This document shows positions 8,374-16,058 of a stretch of 64,000 bases of DNA, one piece after another. Position 1 is the first letter of the stretch; each line of letters starts with the position of its first letter. The stretch lies in the NCBI GenBank assembly GCA_027489965.1, contig JAIXZA010000006.1, positions 1-64,000 on the forward strand, read 5' to 3'. This stretch comes from Verrucomicrobiaceae bacterium (GTDB lineage: Bacteria > Verrucomicrobiota > Verrucomicrobiia > Verrucomicrobiales > Verrucomicrobiaceae). The position numbers and the translations under genes are program-made. The notes below the pieces were generated by a model that saw nothing but the letters and a program-made list of their open reading frames with translations, did not search any database and was not told the DNA's origin.

Positions 8374-9108
8374 TTGGTGAATCTCGGTTTAAATCAGTCT
8401 TCTGATGTTGGTGTTGCCACTTTAGGCGCTATCACTCAGCCCTTGGCTTGGGGGACTTGTTCCTTGAGGTGGCTGCTCATTTTTTGGATTGGCGCTTGTT
8501 TGTCTCTCATTTATTACTTTTTACAAAATGCGACTTTAGACGAAAATTATCTGGCACTGATAATTTTCGGAACCTTTTTGGGAACAATTGGCTTTGTGAT
8601 TTGGTTAGTCCTGCCTGTCCCCGTGGCCTGCTTTTTACTTCGTCGATGGCCGCGTTGCCGCAGAGTATTTTTAGCAGCGGTTTGGCTGGGACTTCACATC
8701 TATTTCTTGGCTTTTGTTTCTCATGGAAACCCCGCAATAAAGTTTGAAAAAATCACAGGGATGAGCTGGGATTTAGCCCCATGCATCGCTGAGTTCCATG
8801 CGACAGGGCTTGCTGATCGGCGTCATCTTTGGGTTTTTCAAGGAACCCCAGAAGAATTCAAGAAACATCTTTCGTCACTAGCCTGGGATAAAGCTGATGA
8901 AGTGGCTATTTGGACCAATCAGGATGACTCCGTCGTTTTTCGAAAGGCTCGCAAGGCTTTCGGGAATGCCTTTTGGGACCCAAAGGAGCACTACCGTTAC
9001 TACAACGACAGGTCTGATGAAGGCGATCTTAAACTCCCACATGGTGATGCCCATTTATGGATAGATGAACAGCACGAACGCTGGATCATCTACTGGGACG
9101 GCATGTGA
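8374..9108 (+). CDS. Hypothetical membrane protein
   Basis: 244 residues with no family I recognise. Three hydrophobic segments lie in the N-terminal half (LLIFWIGACLSLIYYF, ALIIFGTFLGTIGFVIWLVL, VFLAAVWLGLHIYFLAFV). A soluble C-terminal domain follows with many aromatic and acidic residues (HLWVFQGTPEEFKKHL; HLWIDEQHERWIIYWDGM). The start is uncertain: the reading frame opens with TTG at 8374 or GTG at 8377, and no good ATG is available upstream. It converges with panB, whose stop codon is one base away, so no terminator fits between them. Confidence 0.6.
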   Translation: MVNLGLNQSSDVGVATLGAITQPLAWGTCSLRWLLIFWIGACLSLIYYFLQNATLDENYLALIIFGTFLGTIGFVIWLVLPVPVACFLLRRWPRCRRVFLAAVWLGLHIYFLAFVSHGNPAIKFEKITGMSWDLAPCIAEFHATGLADRRHLWVFQGTPEEFKKHLSSLAWDKADEVAIWTNQDDSVVFRKARKAFGNAFWDPKEHYRYYNDRSDEGDLKLPHGDAHLWIDEQHERWIIYWDGM

Positions 9109-9109
9109 T

Positions 9110-9874
9110 TCACGCCTTCGTCTGGCATTCCTGCACATACTCCTTCACTGCGCGCAGGGTCTCGCCGGCCACGTCGGCTCTAGCCTTGGCAAAGGGGGGG
9201 CGGAACCAGGGAAAGCTGCCGATCAGATCGTGTGTCACCAAAACTTGGCCATCGGTCTGCCTGCCAGCGCCGATCCCGATCGTGCTGGCTTTCACCCGAC
9301 GAGTGATCTCTGCAGCCACTTCTGGGACCATGCTTTCTAAAACCATCGCCAACGCGCCCGCTTCATCCAGCGCGATGGCATCGGCGATCAGTTGTTCGAC
9401 CTGGGCTGGCGTTTTGCCTTTCTTTTTGTAGCCACCCTCTTCCTTCACACTCTGCGGCAACATGCCGATGTGACCGATGAAGGGAATGCCTGCGGCAATG
9501 ATGGCTTTGATCTGTGGGATGAAGCCGACGCCGCCTTCCAGCTTTACGGCATCTGCGCCAGCCGCGACGAGCCGCTGGGCATTGGCCAAGGCCTGCTCAG
9601 GAGTGTCGTAGCTATGTGAAGGCAAATCCACAATCACAGGTGCACGCTTCACGGCACGGCGCACGGCCGCCGTGTGGTGCAGCATCATTTCCATCGTCAC
9701 GCCCGTCGTATCCGGCAGGCCGAGCACGACCATGCCCAGGGAATCTCCCACGAGGAGCAGATCCACACCGGCCTCGTCTAGCAGACGCGCAGTCGGATAA
9801 TCGTAGGCCGTCAGGACTGCGATAGGCGGTCCCTGGATTTTACGCTCGGCGAGTTGAGACAAACGAGTAAGCAT
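9110..9874 (-). CDS. panB: 3-methyl-2-oxobutanoate hydroxymethyltransferase
   Basis: 254 residues, the usual length for PanB. The enzyme transfers a hydroxymethyl group from 5,10-methylene-tetrahydrofolate to 2-oxoisovalerate, giving ketopantoate, the first committed step of pantothenate and CoA synthesis. Family signatures are present: VLTAYDYPTARLLDEAG, VGDSLGMVVLG (Mg2+-binding Asp), VIVDLPSHSYDTPEQA, VKLEGG and GHIGMLPQS. It is cytoplasmic. panC is not adjacent. The upstream HU-type gene is ~75 bp away on the same strand, and the two may share transcription. Confidence 0.96.
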   Translation of the reverse strand: MLTRLSQLAERKIQGPPIAVLTAYDYPTARLLDEAGVDLLLVGDSLGMVVLGLPDTTGVTMEMMLHHTAAVRRAVKRAPVIVDLPSHSYDTPEQALANAQRLVAAGADAVKLEGGVGFIPQIKAIIAAGIPFIGHIGMLPQSVKEEGGYKKKGKTPAQVEQLIADAIALDEAGALAMVLESMVPEVAAEITRRVKASTIGIGAGRQTDGQVLVTHDLIGSFPWFRPPFAKARADVAGETLRAVKEYVQECQTKA

Positions 9875-9948
9875 GGCAAAGGAGAGTCAGGAATGTCTCT
9901 CATTCGCCCCTGCAAGGCACGAATGCAATGATGCGGTGGTACCTTGGC

Positions 9949-10257
9949 CTACTTGATTTTTTCAACTGGCACTTTTGCGACCAATTCCTTCAACTCACGG
10001 CCTGGCTTGAATTTCACAATGCAGCGTGCTGGGATCTTCACTTCACTGTTCGCCTGATTAGGATTACGACCAATTTTAGCCTTGGCGACTTTGACTTCAA
10101 AGGTGCCAAAGGTGCGGAAAGTGACATCGTTACCTTCGCCTAATCGCTTGGCGACGAGGTCAATAAAGGCTTCGACGACGAGTGAGACGTCGGCTTGAGT
10201 AAGTCCTGTCTGATCGCTGAGATCCGACACAATTTCGCGTTTGGTGATGCTGGCCAT
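9949..10257 (-). CDS. HU/IHF-family DNA-binding protein
   Basis: 102 residues, slightly longer than the ~90 of canonical HU. The N-terminal helix pair MASITKREIVSDLSDQTGL is followed by the body (VTFRTFGTFEVKVAKAKIGR), the arm region with GRNPNQANSEVKIPA (the R-x-G-R-N-P motif is degenerate: KIGRNPNQ) and the final helix KFKPGRELKELV. It bends and compacts DNA; since integrase reactions often use such proteins it could matter for the nearby integron, but nothing in the sequence shows this. The leader contains a run of eight C on the coding strand shortly before the ATG and no clear Shine-Dalgarno. Confidence 0.93.
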   Translation of the reverse strand: MASITKREIVSDLSDQTGLTQADVSLVVEAFIDLVAKRLGEGNDVTFRTFGTFEVKVAKAKIGRNPNQANSEVKIPARCIVKFKPGRELKELVAKVPVEKIK

Positions 10258-10288
10258 AATTCCGGGGGGGGAGGAGTGTTAAGAAGTA

Positions 10289-11284
10289 TTAAATGCCCGT
10301 GTCTTTCGAGTCTGCAAGCACTTCCTTAGACGAAAACCCATCAGAAATGTGGTAGTTAGATGGAGAAACACTACCACAAACTTCACTGGAGGTCTTGAAG
10401 TGCATCTTGGCGAGAGAACTCAAGCCTTCCCTTCCTGCTTTGTCATAGATCCTTCGTGCATTCTCCTTGACGACATTAGACACACCCTTAGGCAATTCGA
10501 TTCCAAATCGGCTGCCGTTTTGGTCCAACCATTTCACGAAGGCATCTCGGGCCAATATGGAGGCTGCGGCCACAGCGGGATCACTCTCGGCTTTGGTTCT
10601 CTGAATGAGCTCAATCTGACAACCTTTGGCACGAAGAGCGCGCTGCAACACCGTCGGATTGGCGAACTGGTCAGAGAGCGCTCTTGGACAGTCTGGTACC
10701 TTTTCAACAAGTGACTCAATGGATGTGGCATGTCCCCAAGCCAGCAAGCGGTTCAAATTACCAAATTTGCTGTATAACTCGTTGTATTTCGTGGGATTAA
10801 ACTGCACGACTTCCCAGCGAAGTCCCGCTACGGAACGGATCGCTGCTGCTAGTTGGCTGATTTTAGCATCACTGCTGATTTTCTTACTATCCACGACACC
10901 CAGTTCACGCAACTTCCGTGCCACATCCGCATCGACGTAAACGCCGGCAATGACTAGGGGGCCAAAGAAATCGCCTTTACCGCTCTCATCCACCCCGATG
11001 TGAGGCTCGTACATTTCAGGGTGATGGACCTCTTCATATCCCAGCTCAGCCACGCCCAGGATGAGCGGTTCTAGGACATTGGTGACGAAATCCTGCGTCT
11101 CCTTCCCCTGGATTAGCACCTTGGGACCTTTTTCATAAACCAGGATGTTCAGCTTGTTTTTGCTAGCCGCGTACAAGCAGTAAGGCTTGGCTTCAAAGGT
11201 GTAAGAGCCGTCTTGCAGCACGCTTTTGAGACGCGTGACCTGATCAGTCGTCAGCGGTTTTGTGTAAGTGGTGATCGCAGGCAT
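10289..11284 (-). CDS. rnhC: Ribonuclease HIII
   Basis: 331 residues. The N-terminal ~85 residues form the TBP-like substrate-recognition domain typical of RNase HIII (FEAKPYCLYAASKNKLNILVYEKG, with VLIQGKETQDF). The catalytic domain begins at GVDESGKGDFFGPL (residues 97-110), whose DESGKGD is the HIII version of the DEGxG metal site; later acidic residues lie in VVDSKKIS and AESDPAVAAASILARD (read as TKAESDP). It cleaves RNA in RNA-DNA hybrids in the cytoplasm. It follows lnt by 9 bp on the same strand, so they are probably co-transcribed. Confidence 0.95.
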   Translation of the reverse strand: MPAITTYTKPLTTDQVTRLKSVLQDGSYTFEAKPYCLYAASKNKLNILVYEKGPKVLIQGKETQDFVTNVLEPLILGVAELGYEEVHHPEMYEPHIGVDESGKGDFFGPLVIAGVYVDADVARKLRELGVVDSKKISSDAKISQLAAAIRSVAGLRWEVVQFNPTKYNELYSKFGNLNRLLAWGHATSIESLVEKVPDCPRALSDQFANPTVLQRALRAKGCQIELIQRTKAESDPAVAAASILARDAFVKWLDQNGSRFGIELPKGVSNVVKENARRIYDKAGREGLSSLAKMHFKTSSEVCGSVSPSNYHISDGFSSKEVLADSKDTGI

Positions 11285-11293
11285 GGCGGGAAA

Positions 11294-12940
11294 TCAGGCG
11301 GCACGGCGAAAACGTGTGCAGACGATGCAGATTACCAGCCAACTGATGGCAAACCAGTCCCCGAACTGCGCATAAAGCGTCATCACGCCAGCACGCGGCA
11401 CTTTGACCTCGCCTGGCAGGCAGCCTTCGATATGGGTCGATCCCGTGGCTGGATCAGCCAGCTTTTGAGTGATCGTGCCCAGGGTATCGATGAAACAAGT
11501 GACACCTGTGTTCGTGGCCCGCACCATGGGGCGGCGCAGCTCGATGGCGCGGAATTTAGCGTTCACCGTGTGCACCTCCGTCTGCTCACTTTGCAGGAAC
11601 CAGCCATCATTGGTGATATTGACGATCATTTGTGGCTCTGGCCGGACAAAGCGCCGCGCCAGGCGCCCCACCGTGTCTTCAAAGCAGATCAGCGGAATGA
11701 TTTGCACCTCGGGCTTCGCCAGCTTCAGCGGTTCCGTGCTGGTTCCGGGCATGAAGTCGCCGGGGAATAGACCTTTCAGGAAGGAAAACGGGGGGATATC
11801 CCGCAGTGGCAGATACTCACCAAAAGGCACCAGGTGAACCTTGTGATGCTCTTGCCGATTGGCAAAGCTGCCTTTGAACAGGACTGCTGATACATGACCT
11901 CCCACACCAGGTTCATCGATCTCAGTGCCCGTCAGCAGGCTGAAATCACCCGCTTTGAGCAGCTCGTCAAAATAGCCCACATGATCTGGCAGATCATGCA
12001 GATGCACAGGCAGCGCGCTTTCCGGCCAGATCACCAGATCCATCTCACTCTTCGTATCGCGGGCCTCGGCATAGAGCCGCGTGTAATCCCTGAGTCGCTG
12101 ATAAATTTGCGGCCCCATCTGACCTGACCAGGCATCCACCTGAGAGACATTCGGCTGCACCAGAGTCGTGCGCACCGTGATCGGATCTTTCAGCGGAGCC
12201 GTTACCGTCAGCACCCCATAGCCAGCCGCCGCCAGCAGTAGCACCATGGCAGCGGTAAAATCCAACCGCGTGCGGCTCGTGCCCGTGCCTTGATAAAGAT
12301 GCAGCATTCGCCGCAGAGCATTCCAACCCGTGCAACTGATCAGCACTGGCAGAAAAGAAAGCCCCATGACCCCCACCAAATCCGCCGACTGAATCAGCAC
12401 CCGATTTTGATGCAGCGCCACGCCCAGTCCATTCCAACCAAAGCCCGTAAAAACCGTCGTACTGCGCAGCCACTCACAGGCCACCCAGGCACCCGAAGCC
12501 AGCAGGGCGCAGCGCAGGGATTCCCAAGTGCTTGTCTGCCAGTTTCCCTGAGTCAGCTTCTGCACATCTGGCCGCGCAAAGCGCTGCACAAACCAGGTCC
12601 ACAAACCGAAATACAGCGCGCAAAAACCACTCAGGCCGATCACGGCTCCCAATCCCGTCAACTCTGGCATGAAACCCACCCAGCGATCATCCACCGCCCC
12701 ACCCAGCAGCACGCGGGACGAGTGCCGAATCCAAAAAAGATTCGGGATGAAAAAAGCCAGTCCCGCCAAATACCCCGCCCAGAAAGGTTTCTTCAGCTGG
12801 TCTCCCGCCCAGATCACCCCTAGCAGTGGCCACATCCAAATCCACACCACCCACTCCTGATCCCAACGCGGAAAAGCAAAGACGAGCATTCCACCACTCA
12901 GCAGTGATAGAGACTTCCAGGATTTCAGCAAAGACGACAT
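11294..12940 (-). CDS. lnt: Apolipoprotein N-acyltransferase
   Basis: About 548 residues if started at MSSLLKSW (12940); the frame stays open to 13006 but the extra 22 residues are polar and unlike an Lnt N-terminus. The N-terminal half has 6-7 membrane segments. The periplasmic nitrilase-like domain carries the triad Glu (VIWPESALPV), Lys (KVHLVPFGEYLPLRD) and Cys (PLICFEDTVGRL). The enzyme adds the third acyl chain to the N-terminal cysteine of lipoproteins, which fits the many lipoproteins in this window. A final helix (WFAISWLVICIVCT) anchors the end. It is followed within 10 bp by rnhC. Confidence 0.95.
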   Translation of the reverse strand: MSSLLKSWKSLSLLSGGMLVFAFPRWDQEWVVWIWMWPLLGVIWAGDQLKKPFWAGYLAGLAFFIPNLFWIRHSSRVLLGGAVDDRWVGFMPELTGLGAVIGLSGFCALYFGLWTWFVQRFARPDVQKLTQGNWQTSTWESLRCALLASGAWVACEWLRSTTVFTGFGWNGLGVALHQNRVLIQSADLVGVMGLSFLPVLISCTGWNALRRMLHLYQGTGTSRTRLDFTAAMVLLLAAAGYGVLTVTAPLKDPITVRTTLVQPNVSQVDAWSGQMGPQIYQRLRDYTRLYAEARDTKSEMDLVIWPESALPVHLHDLPDHVGYFDELLKAGDFSLLTGTEIDEPGVGGHVSAVLFKGSFANRQEHHKVHLVPFGEYLPLRDIPPFSFLKGLFPGDFMPGTSTEPLKLAKPEVQIIPLICFEDTVGRLARRFVRPEPQMIVNITNDGWFLQSEQTEVHTVNAKFRAIELRRPMVRATNTGVTCFIDTLGTITQKLADPATGSTHIEGCLPGEVKVPRAGVMTLYAQFGDWFAISWLVICIVCTRFRRAA

Positions 12941-13366
12941 GCCCCAGACATGGCAGACCTCTGCGGAGTGTCCATGATTTTCACCGTGATTTCTCATGAT
13001 CTTCAAACGCCTGGATAACTCAAAAGCTGGAGGTCAGGCAGGCTGCCTGACATAGGTCAGAGGCCAATTCTCCTTTCTGCAAATCCTTGCACACCCCGAA
13101 GTCGTTGATGGTCAAACCCATGTAAGCAGCCACAAAACTGGAGTCCGCCGCCATCAAACTGAAGCCCGCAGCAGCCCAACCAAAGCTAGCTGCCTCAAAA
13201 CCATTGTCCGCAGTGACTCAACTGTGCCTAGCAGGCGCCAAAGGATTGCCCGCAGCCGCAGACCCCAAGCCCGCAACGGAAACACGGGGCTGAGAGCAGT
13301 CCTTCCTACGTGCTTCAGCCTGGCGATTCGTCCTTCATCCCACCTGACCTAAGCCCCTACCTGACC
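12941..13366. other. Intergenic stretch upstream of lnt, with a 19 bp palindrome
   Basis: About 425 bp between the divergent lnt and the frameshifted plus-strand gene; no credible ORF. It holds a perfect palindrome at 13033-13051 (GTCAGGCAG, one base, CTGCCTGAC), 93 bp upstream of the chosen lnt start, and a C-rich run with repeated CCGCAG/CAGCCC words at ~13150-13280. The palindrome could be an operator or an RNA hairpin; no U-tract follows on either strand. Confidence 0.5.
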
Positions 13367-14063
13367 ATGAGTGATAAACGCAAGTTCTCCTTCGCTTTGT
13401 CCACGCTCCTCCATGCTGCCGACAGTCTCAATGACGCCCTCGGTGACCTCGAATACGCCTCCGCCATGGCCACACGGCTCGACGACGCCACGACCACTCC
13501 GCCCGTCATCTTCCGCACCCTGTTGGAGACCGCCCTTGCCGCCGTGCGCACCCAGGTCGAGAATCAGGGCGGTAAAACCGGCGACGCCGGCAGCCTCACC
13601 ACCGAGCAGTCCGCCGCCTTTGCCGAGGTCGAGCGCCTCACTTCCGCTGCCCGCCGCTCCGCACGTCAGGCCTTTCCCGGTAACGATGTGAAGCTCCGCA
13701 GCGAGTTCCAGGTCGGCATCAATGAGCCGCAGGACCAGGGCTCCATCATCGCCCGCGCGCAGAAAACTCACAGAGCGCTGCCGTCAAATACGCCGCCGAC
13801 TTGAAAAACAAGGCTGGCTGCCCGCCGACGCCACCGCGCTCCAGACCGCCCTTGCCACCCTCAGCGGTGTCGTGCTCGATCAGGACGAAGCCCTGGCCGA
13901 CCGCGTGCAGTTCACCGCAGAACTCACTCGCGCCGCCAACACCCTCTACAAGCTCTGCCAGGCCTGCCAAAACGCCGCCCGCCTGCAATACCCGGAGACC
14001 AAGCCCAGCACCGCAGCCCCTCCGAGCCCACTCCGCCCCCACCACCCGCATCATAGGGCATGA
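13367..14063 (+). pseudogene. Frameshifted alpha-helical protein of unknown function
   Basis: Starting at MSDKRKFSFALSTL (13367), the first frame encodes ~145 residues rich in Ala, Thr and Glu, then drifts into a stop. The natural continuation SAAVKYAADLKKQGWLPADA is split over the other two frames. It begins at ~13774 in frame 1, and after ~13803 (an A-rich spot, gaaaaaca) it continues in frame 0 as QGWLPADATALQTALATLSG to a stop at 14063. Two single-base shifts are therefore needed for one protein of ~230 residues. Similar leucine/alanine-rich helical texture on both sides supports a single original gene. It could be decay or assembly error; the family is not recognised. Confidence 0.6.
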
Positions 14064-14295
14064 CCAGATATTGAGCCGTACTGCCCCCGCCCCTTCACAG
14101 ATCATCCAGCGGGCTGGTGATAGACCTGGACCGGGGGTGAAGGAATCCACCGGCCTGCCGAGTTCTTGCGGCTTCGCTTTGATACGCAAAGGCCATCGCC
14201 TCGCCAATCCGGTAACGCGGATAACAGTCCGCTGCACCAGACAACCCACCAAAGGCCTGTTGACACCTTAAGACCGTTCGCTCATCCTTCACTTC

Positions 14296-14338
14296 GCTCA
14301 CCTCACCCGCCAGGTTGCTGGTGAGCTAATTGTTCGGC
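14296..14338 (+). other. Degenerate attC or array boundary (attC-0)
   Basis: A stem GCTCACC (14296-14302) / GGTGAGC (14320-14326) is followed by TAATT and a GTTCGGC box (14332-14338). The same GTTCGGCCAA word ends the good attC at 17489-17536. No matching AAC box is found at the expected place on the 5' side, so this is either a decayed site, a chimeric boundary or a remnant of attI. It marks where the first cassette starts. Confidence 0.4.
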
Positions 14339-14393
14339 CAACCTTGAGAGCATAACTCTCGACACGCCCATGCGTCACTAATCATCGCACCAC

Positions 14394-14848
14394 ATGACAA
14401 GCTCTCTGGCCATAACAGCAGTCATCGTTGTTGCTCGCACTGGCAGAGCCGGGGGTCATATCCTTGTGGACTTTCTTATCGTCTCTGTGCTCCTTTGGAT
14501 ACTTACGCGACACTATTTTGAACTGTCCGACCTTAGAGAAGCTGGTGTCATCGCCGGAACTGCAGCAGTGACAGGATTGCTCGCCCTGCCTCTTGAGCCA
14601 TCGCTAAGACTATTTGTCGTCCTGGTCAACCATAAACAGCACACCGACCACGCTGTCTGCCTCTTGAGCCATCGCTAAGACTATTTGTCGTCCCACTGCA
14701 AGCTTACGCGGCATATTGCATGGCGAGCTGGCTACTCGATTCCGAGACGAAAGTTCCACTGCGGTTAGCTGTATTGTATTGCCTGGTGACTGTTGGTATC
14801 AGGCTTTCGGGATATGATCCGCTTAGAGGAATGGGTACAGCTTCGTGA
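14394..14848 (+). pseudogene. Cassette 1: four-TM small membrane protein broken by a 71 bp insertion
   Basis: Frame 1 reads MTSSLAITAVIVVARTGRAG through LPLEPSLRLFVV and then runs into a stop at 14678. A 37 bp perfect repeat (14586-14622 and 14657-14693) flanks 34 unrelated bases. If bases 14623-14693 (71 bp) are removed, the frame continues without a stop as VVPLQAYAAYCMASWLL, then LRLAVLYCLVTVGIRL, to TGA at 14846-14848, 30 bp before attC-1. The restored protein would have ~127 residues with four hydrophobic segments. Because 71 is not a multiple of three the insertion kills the gene. Function unknown. No promoter is seen. Confidence 0.72.
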
Positions 14849-14878
14849 TCTCCGCATGAACCCACCATCCAACCAAAA

Positions 14879-14971
14879 GGCGAACAAAACGGATGCAGGC
14901 AACGGCTCAAATGGCATCTGTCGTGTCATAGACGCTTCCCGCTCGCCGTCGACTAATCCTCAGCGTTCGCC
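14879..14971 (+). other. attC-1 recombination site (93 bp)
   Basis: R'' box GGCGAAC (14879-14885) and R' box GTTCGCC (14965-14971) are exact inverted complements. Between them CGGATGCAGGCAACGGC faces GCCGTCGACTAATCC; the pairing leaves an unpaired base near GCAGG, like the extrahelical bases that orient IntI on attC. The apical part (around CTGTCGTGTCATAGACG) is the variable loop. It closes cassette 1 and precedes the HNH gene by 21 bp. Confidence 0.88.
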
Positions 14972-14992
14972 CACCACAATAAGCCATTCACT

Positions 14993-15529
14993 ATGAACCA
15001 GAGGAAGTCTATCCCCGTCGATGTGCGGACCATCGTGCTAACTCAGGCAGGGTTCCGCTGTGCCGTTCCCACCTGCCGAACAATTTTAGCTCTGGATCTC
15101 CATCATATTGTTGAGCTTTCACAGGGCGGTCGTGATTCGCCTGATAACTTGGTGGCACTCTGTCCGACTTGCCATGCCCTGCACCACAGAGGCAGTATTC
15201 CCATCGAGTCGATACGAGCCTGGAAGCTGATTTTGTTCAGCATGAACGAGGTGCTAGGGAAGCGAGTGATCGATGATCTGCTTCTGTTGGAGCTTCAACC
15301 GTCCGATAATCTGATCGACTTCAGTGGAGATGCTCTCATTCACTTTGGCCCACTCGTTGCCGCCAGACTGATTGAGTATGGCACCACGCGCACGACTACT
15401 TCTAAGGGAACGGAGTTTGAGAGTTACTGGCTGGATCTCACCACCAAAGGACGATCATTCTTGCAGGCGTATAGATCGGGCGATTTGGCATCAGCTCAGA
15501 GGCTTGTTTCACTCAGCCCACTGCCATAA
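14993..15529 (+). CDS. Cassette 2: HNH endonuclease-domain protein
   Basis: 178 residues. A compact HNH nuclease domain fills residues ~8-68: Cys23 and Cys28, DLHHIV (His37, His38), the Asn of SPDNLVAL (residue 52), and CPTCHALHH (Cys57, Cys60, His61, His64), giving two zinc-binding CxxC-like knuckles around the beta-beta-alpha-metal core. The C-terminal ~110 residues are not recognised. The gene starts 22 bp after the R' box of attC-1 and ends 30 bp before attC-2. The first bases of this cassette (TTCGCC) complement its own R'' (GGCGAA), as expected for an inserted cassette. A restriction or phage-defence role is possible but unproven. Confidence 0.88.
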   Translation: MNQRKSIPVDVRTIVLTQAGFRCAVPTCRTILALDLHHIVELSQGGRDSPDNLVALCPTCHALHHRGSIPIESIRAWKLILFSMNEVLGKRVIDDLLLLELQPSDNLIDFSGDALIHFGPLVAARLIEYGTTRTTTSKGTEFESYWLDLTTKGRSFLQAYRSGDLASAQRLVSLSPLP

Positions 15530-15558
15530 ATGTCACAACTCCACAACCAACCAACGAA

Positions 15559-15651
15559 GGCGAACAAAACGGATGCAGGCAGCGGCTCGAAGGCTATCTG
15601 TCTTATCATCGACGCTTCCCGCTCGCCGTCGCCTGATCCGAAGCATTCGCC
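15559..15651 (+). other. attC-2 recombination site (93 bp)
   Basis: R'' GGCGAAC at 15559-15565. The R' box reads ATTCGCC (15645-15651), so the G at the strand-exchange point is replaced by A. The arms CGGATGCAGGC and GCCTGATCCG pair with one extra base. Apart from the R' change it is nearly identical to attC-1 and attC-4. The G to A change may weaken or abolish recombination. Confidence 0.86.
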
Positions 15652-15668
15652 TCAACTGTCCACACGCC

Positions 15669-15941
15669 ATGCAAACAGAACCTGAAATCCGCTACCTAAA
15701 GAGTTTCATTCTCTATACTCTCTTTGCTGTGGTCACTGGAATGGTAGTCGGAATGGTTCAGGGGGCCATTTTGGGTGCGATTATGGGCGGAGTGGGAGTT
15801 GATGTGGATACTATCCAAGTCACTTGTGGGATCACCGGCTTCCTTTTTGGCAGCGTAGCGTCCTTCTTTGTGTTCCGATGGATTATCAGGACTCAGATCG
15901 TTCCGCAGATCGCCAAACACTATGAAAACCCAGTTTCATAG
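15669..15941 (+). CDS. Cassette 3: small two-TM membrane protein
   Basis: 90 residues from the ATG at 15669, 17 bp after attC-2. Two long hydrophobic segments carry glycine motifs: LYTLFAVVTGMVVGMVQGA joined to ILGAIMGGVGV, then VTCGITGFLFGSVASFFVF. The tail is charged (RTQIVPQIAKHYENPVS). The frame is open further upstream but would run through attC-2, so the ATG inside the cassette is the sensible start. No family recognised. It ends 9 bp before attC-3, the tight spacing usual for cassette genes. Confidence 0.75.
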   Translation: MQTEPEIRYLKSFILYTLFAVVTGMVVGMVQGAILGAIMGGVGVDVDTIQVTCGITGFLFGSVASFFVFRWIIRTQIVPQIAKHYENPVS

Positions 15942-15950
15942 CCAACCATA

Positions 15951-16043
15951 ACCTAACAAAACGGATGCAGGGAACGGCTCGAATGATATCTGTCGTGTCA
16001 TAGACGCTTACCGCTCGCCGTCGTCTGATCCGAGACATTCTGC
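15951..16043 (+). other. attC-3 recombination site (93 bp)
   Basis: R'' is ACCTAAC (15951-15957), which fits the RYYYAAC consensus; the R' side reads ATTCTGC (16037-16043), again with A in place of the first G. The internal arms match the other long sites (CGGATGCAGG with CTGATCCG). R'' and R' are no longer complementary to each other, which points to cassette rearrangement or mutation at this junction. Confidence 0.82.
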
Positions 16044-16058
16044 CAACAACGAAGCCGC

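Noticed and set aside
13310..13366. Longer N-terminal extension of the frameshifted gene (MLQPGDSSF).
   Set aside because: The ATG at 13367 gives a better start; the extension is rich in proline and has no support.
14095..14301. Minus-strand frame of 68 codons upstream of the array (GEAMAFAYQSEAARTRQ).
   Set aside because: No start signal or family; it overlaps the candidate array boundary. It could be part of an unrecognised non-coding element.
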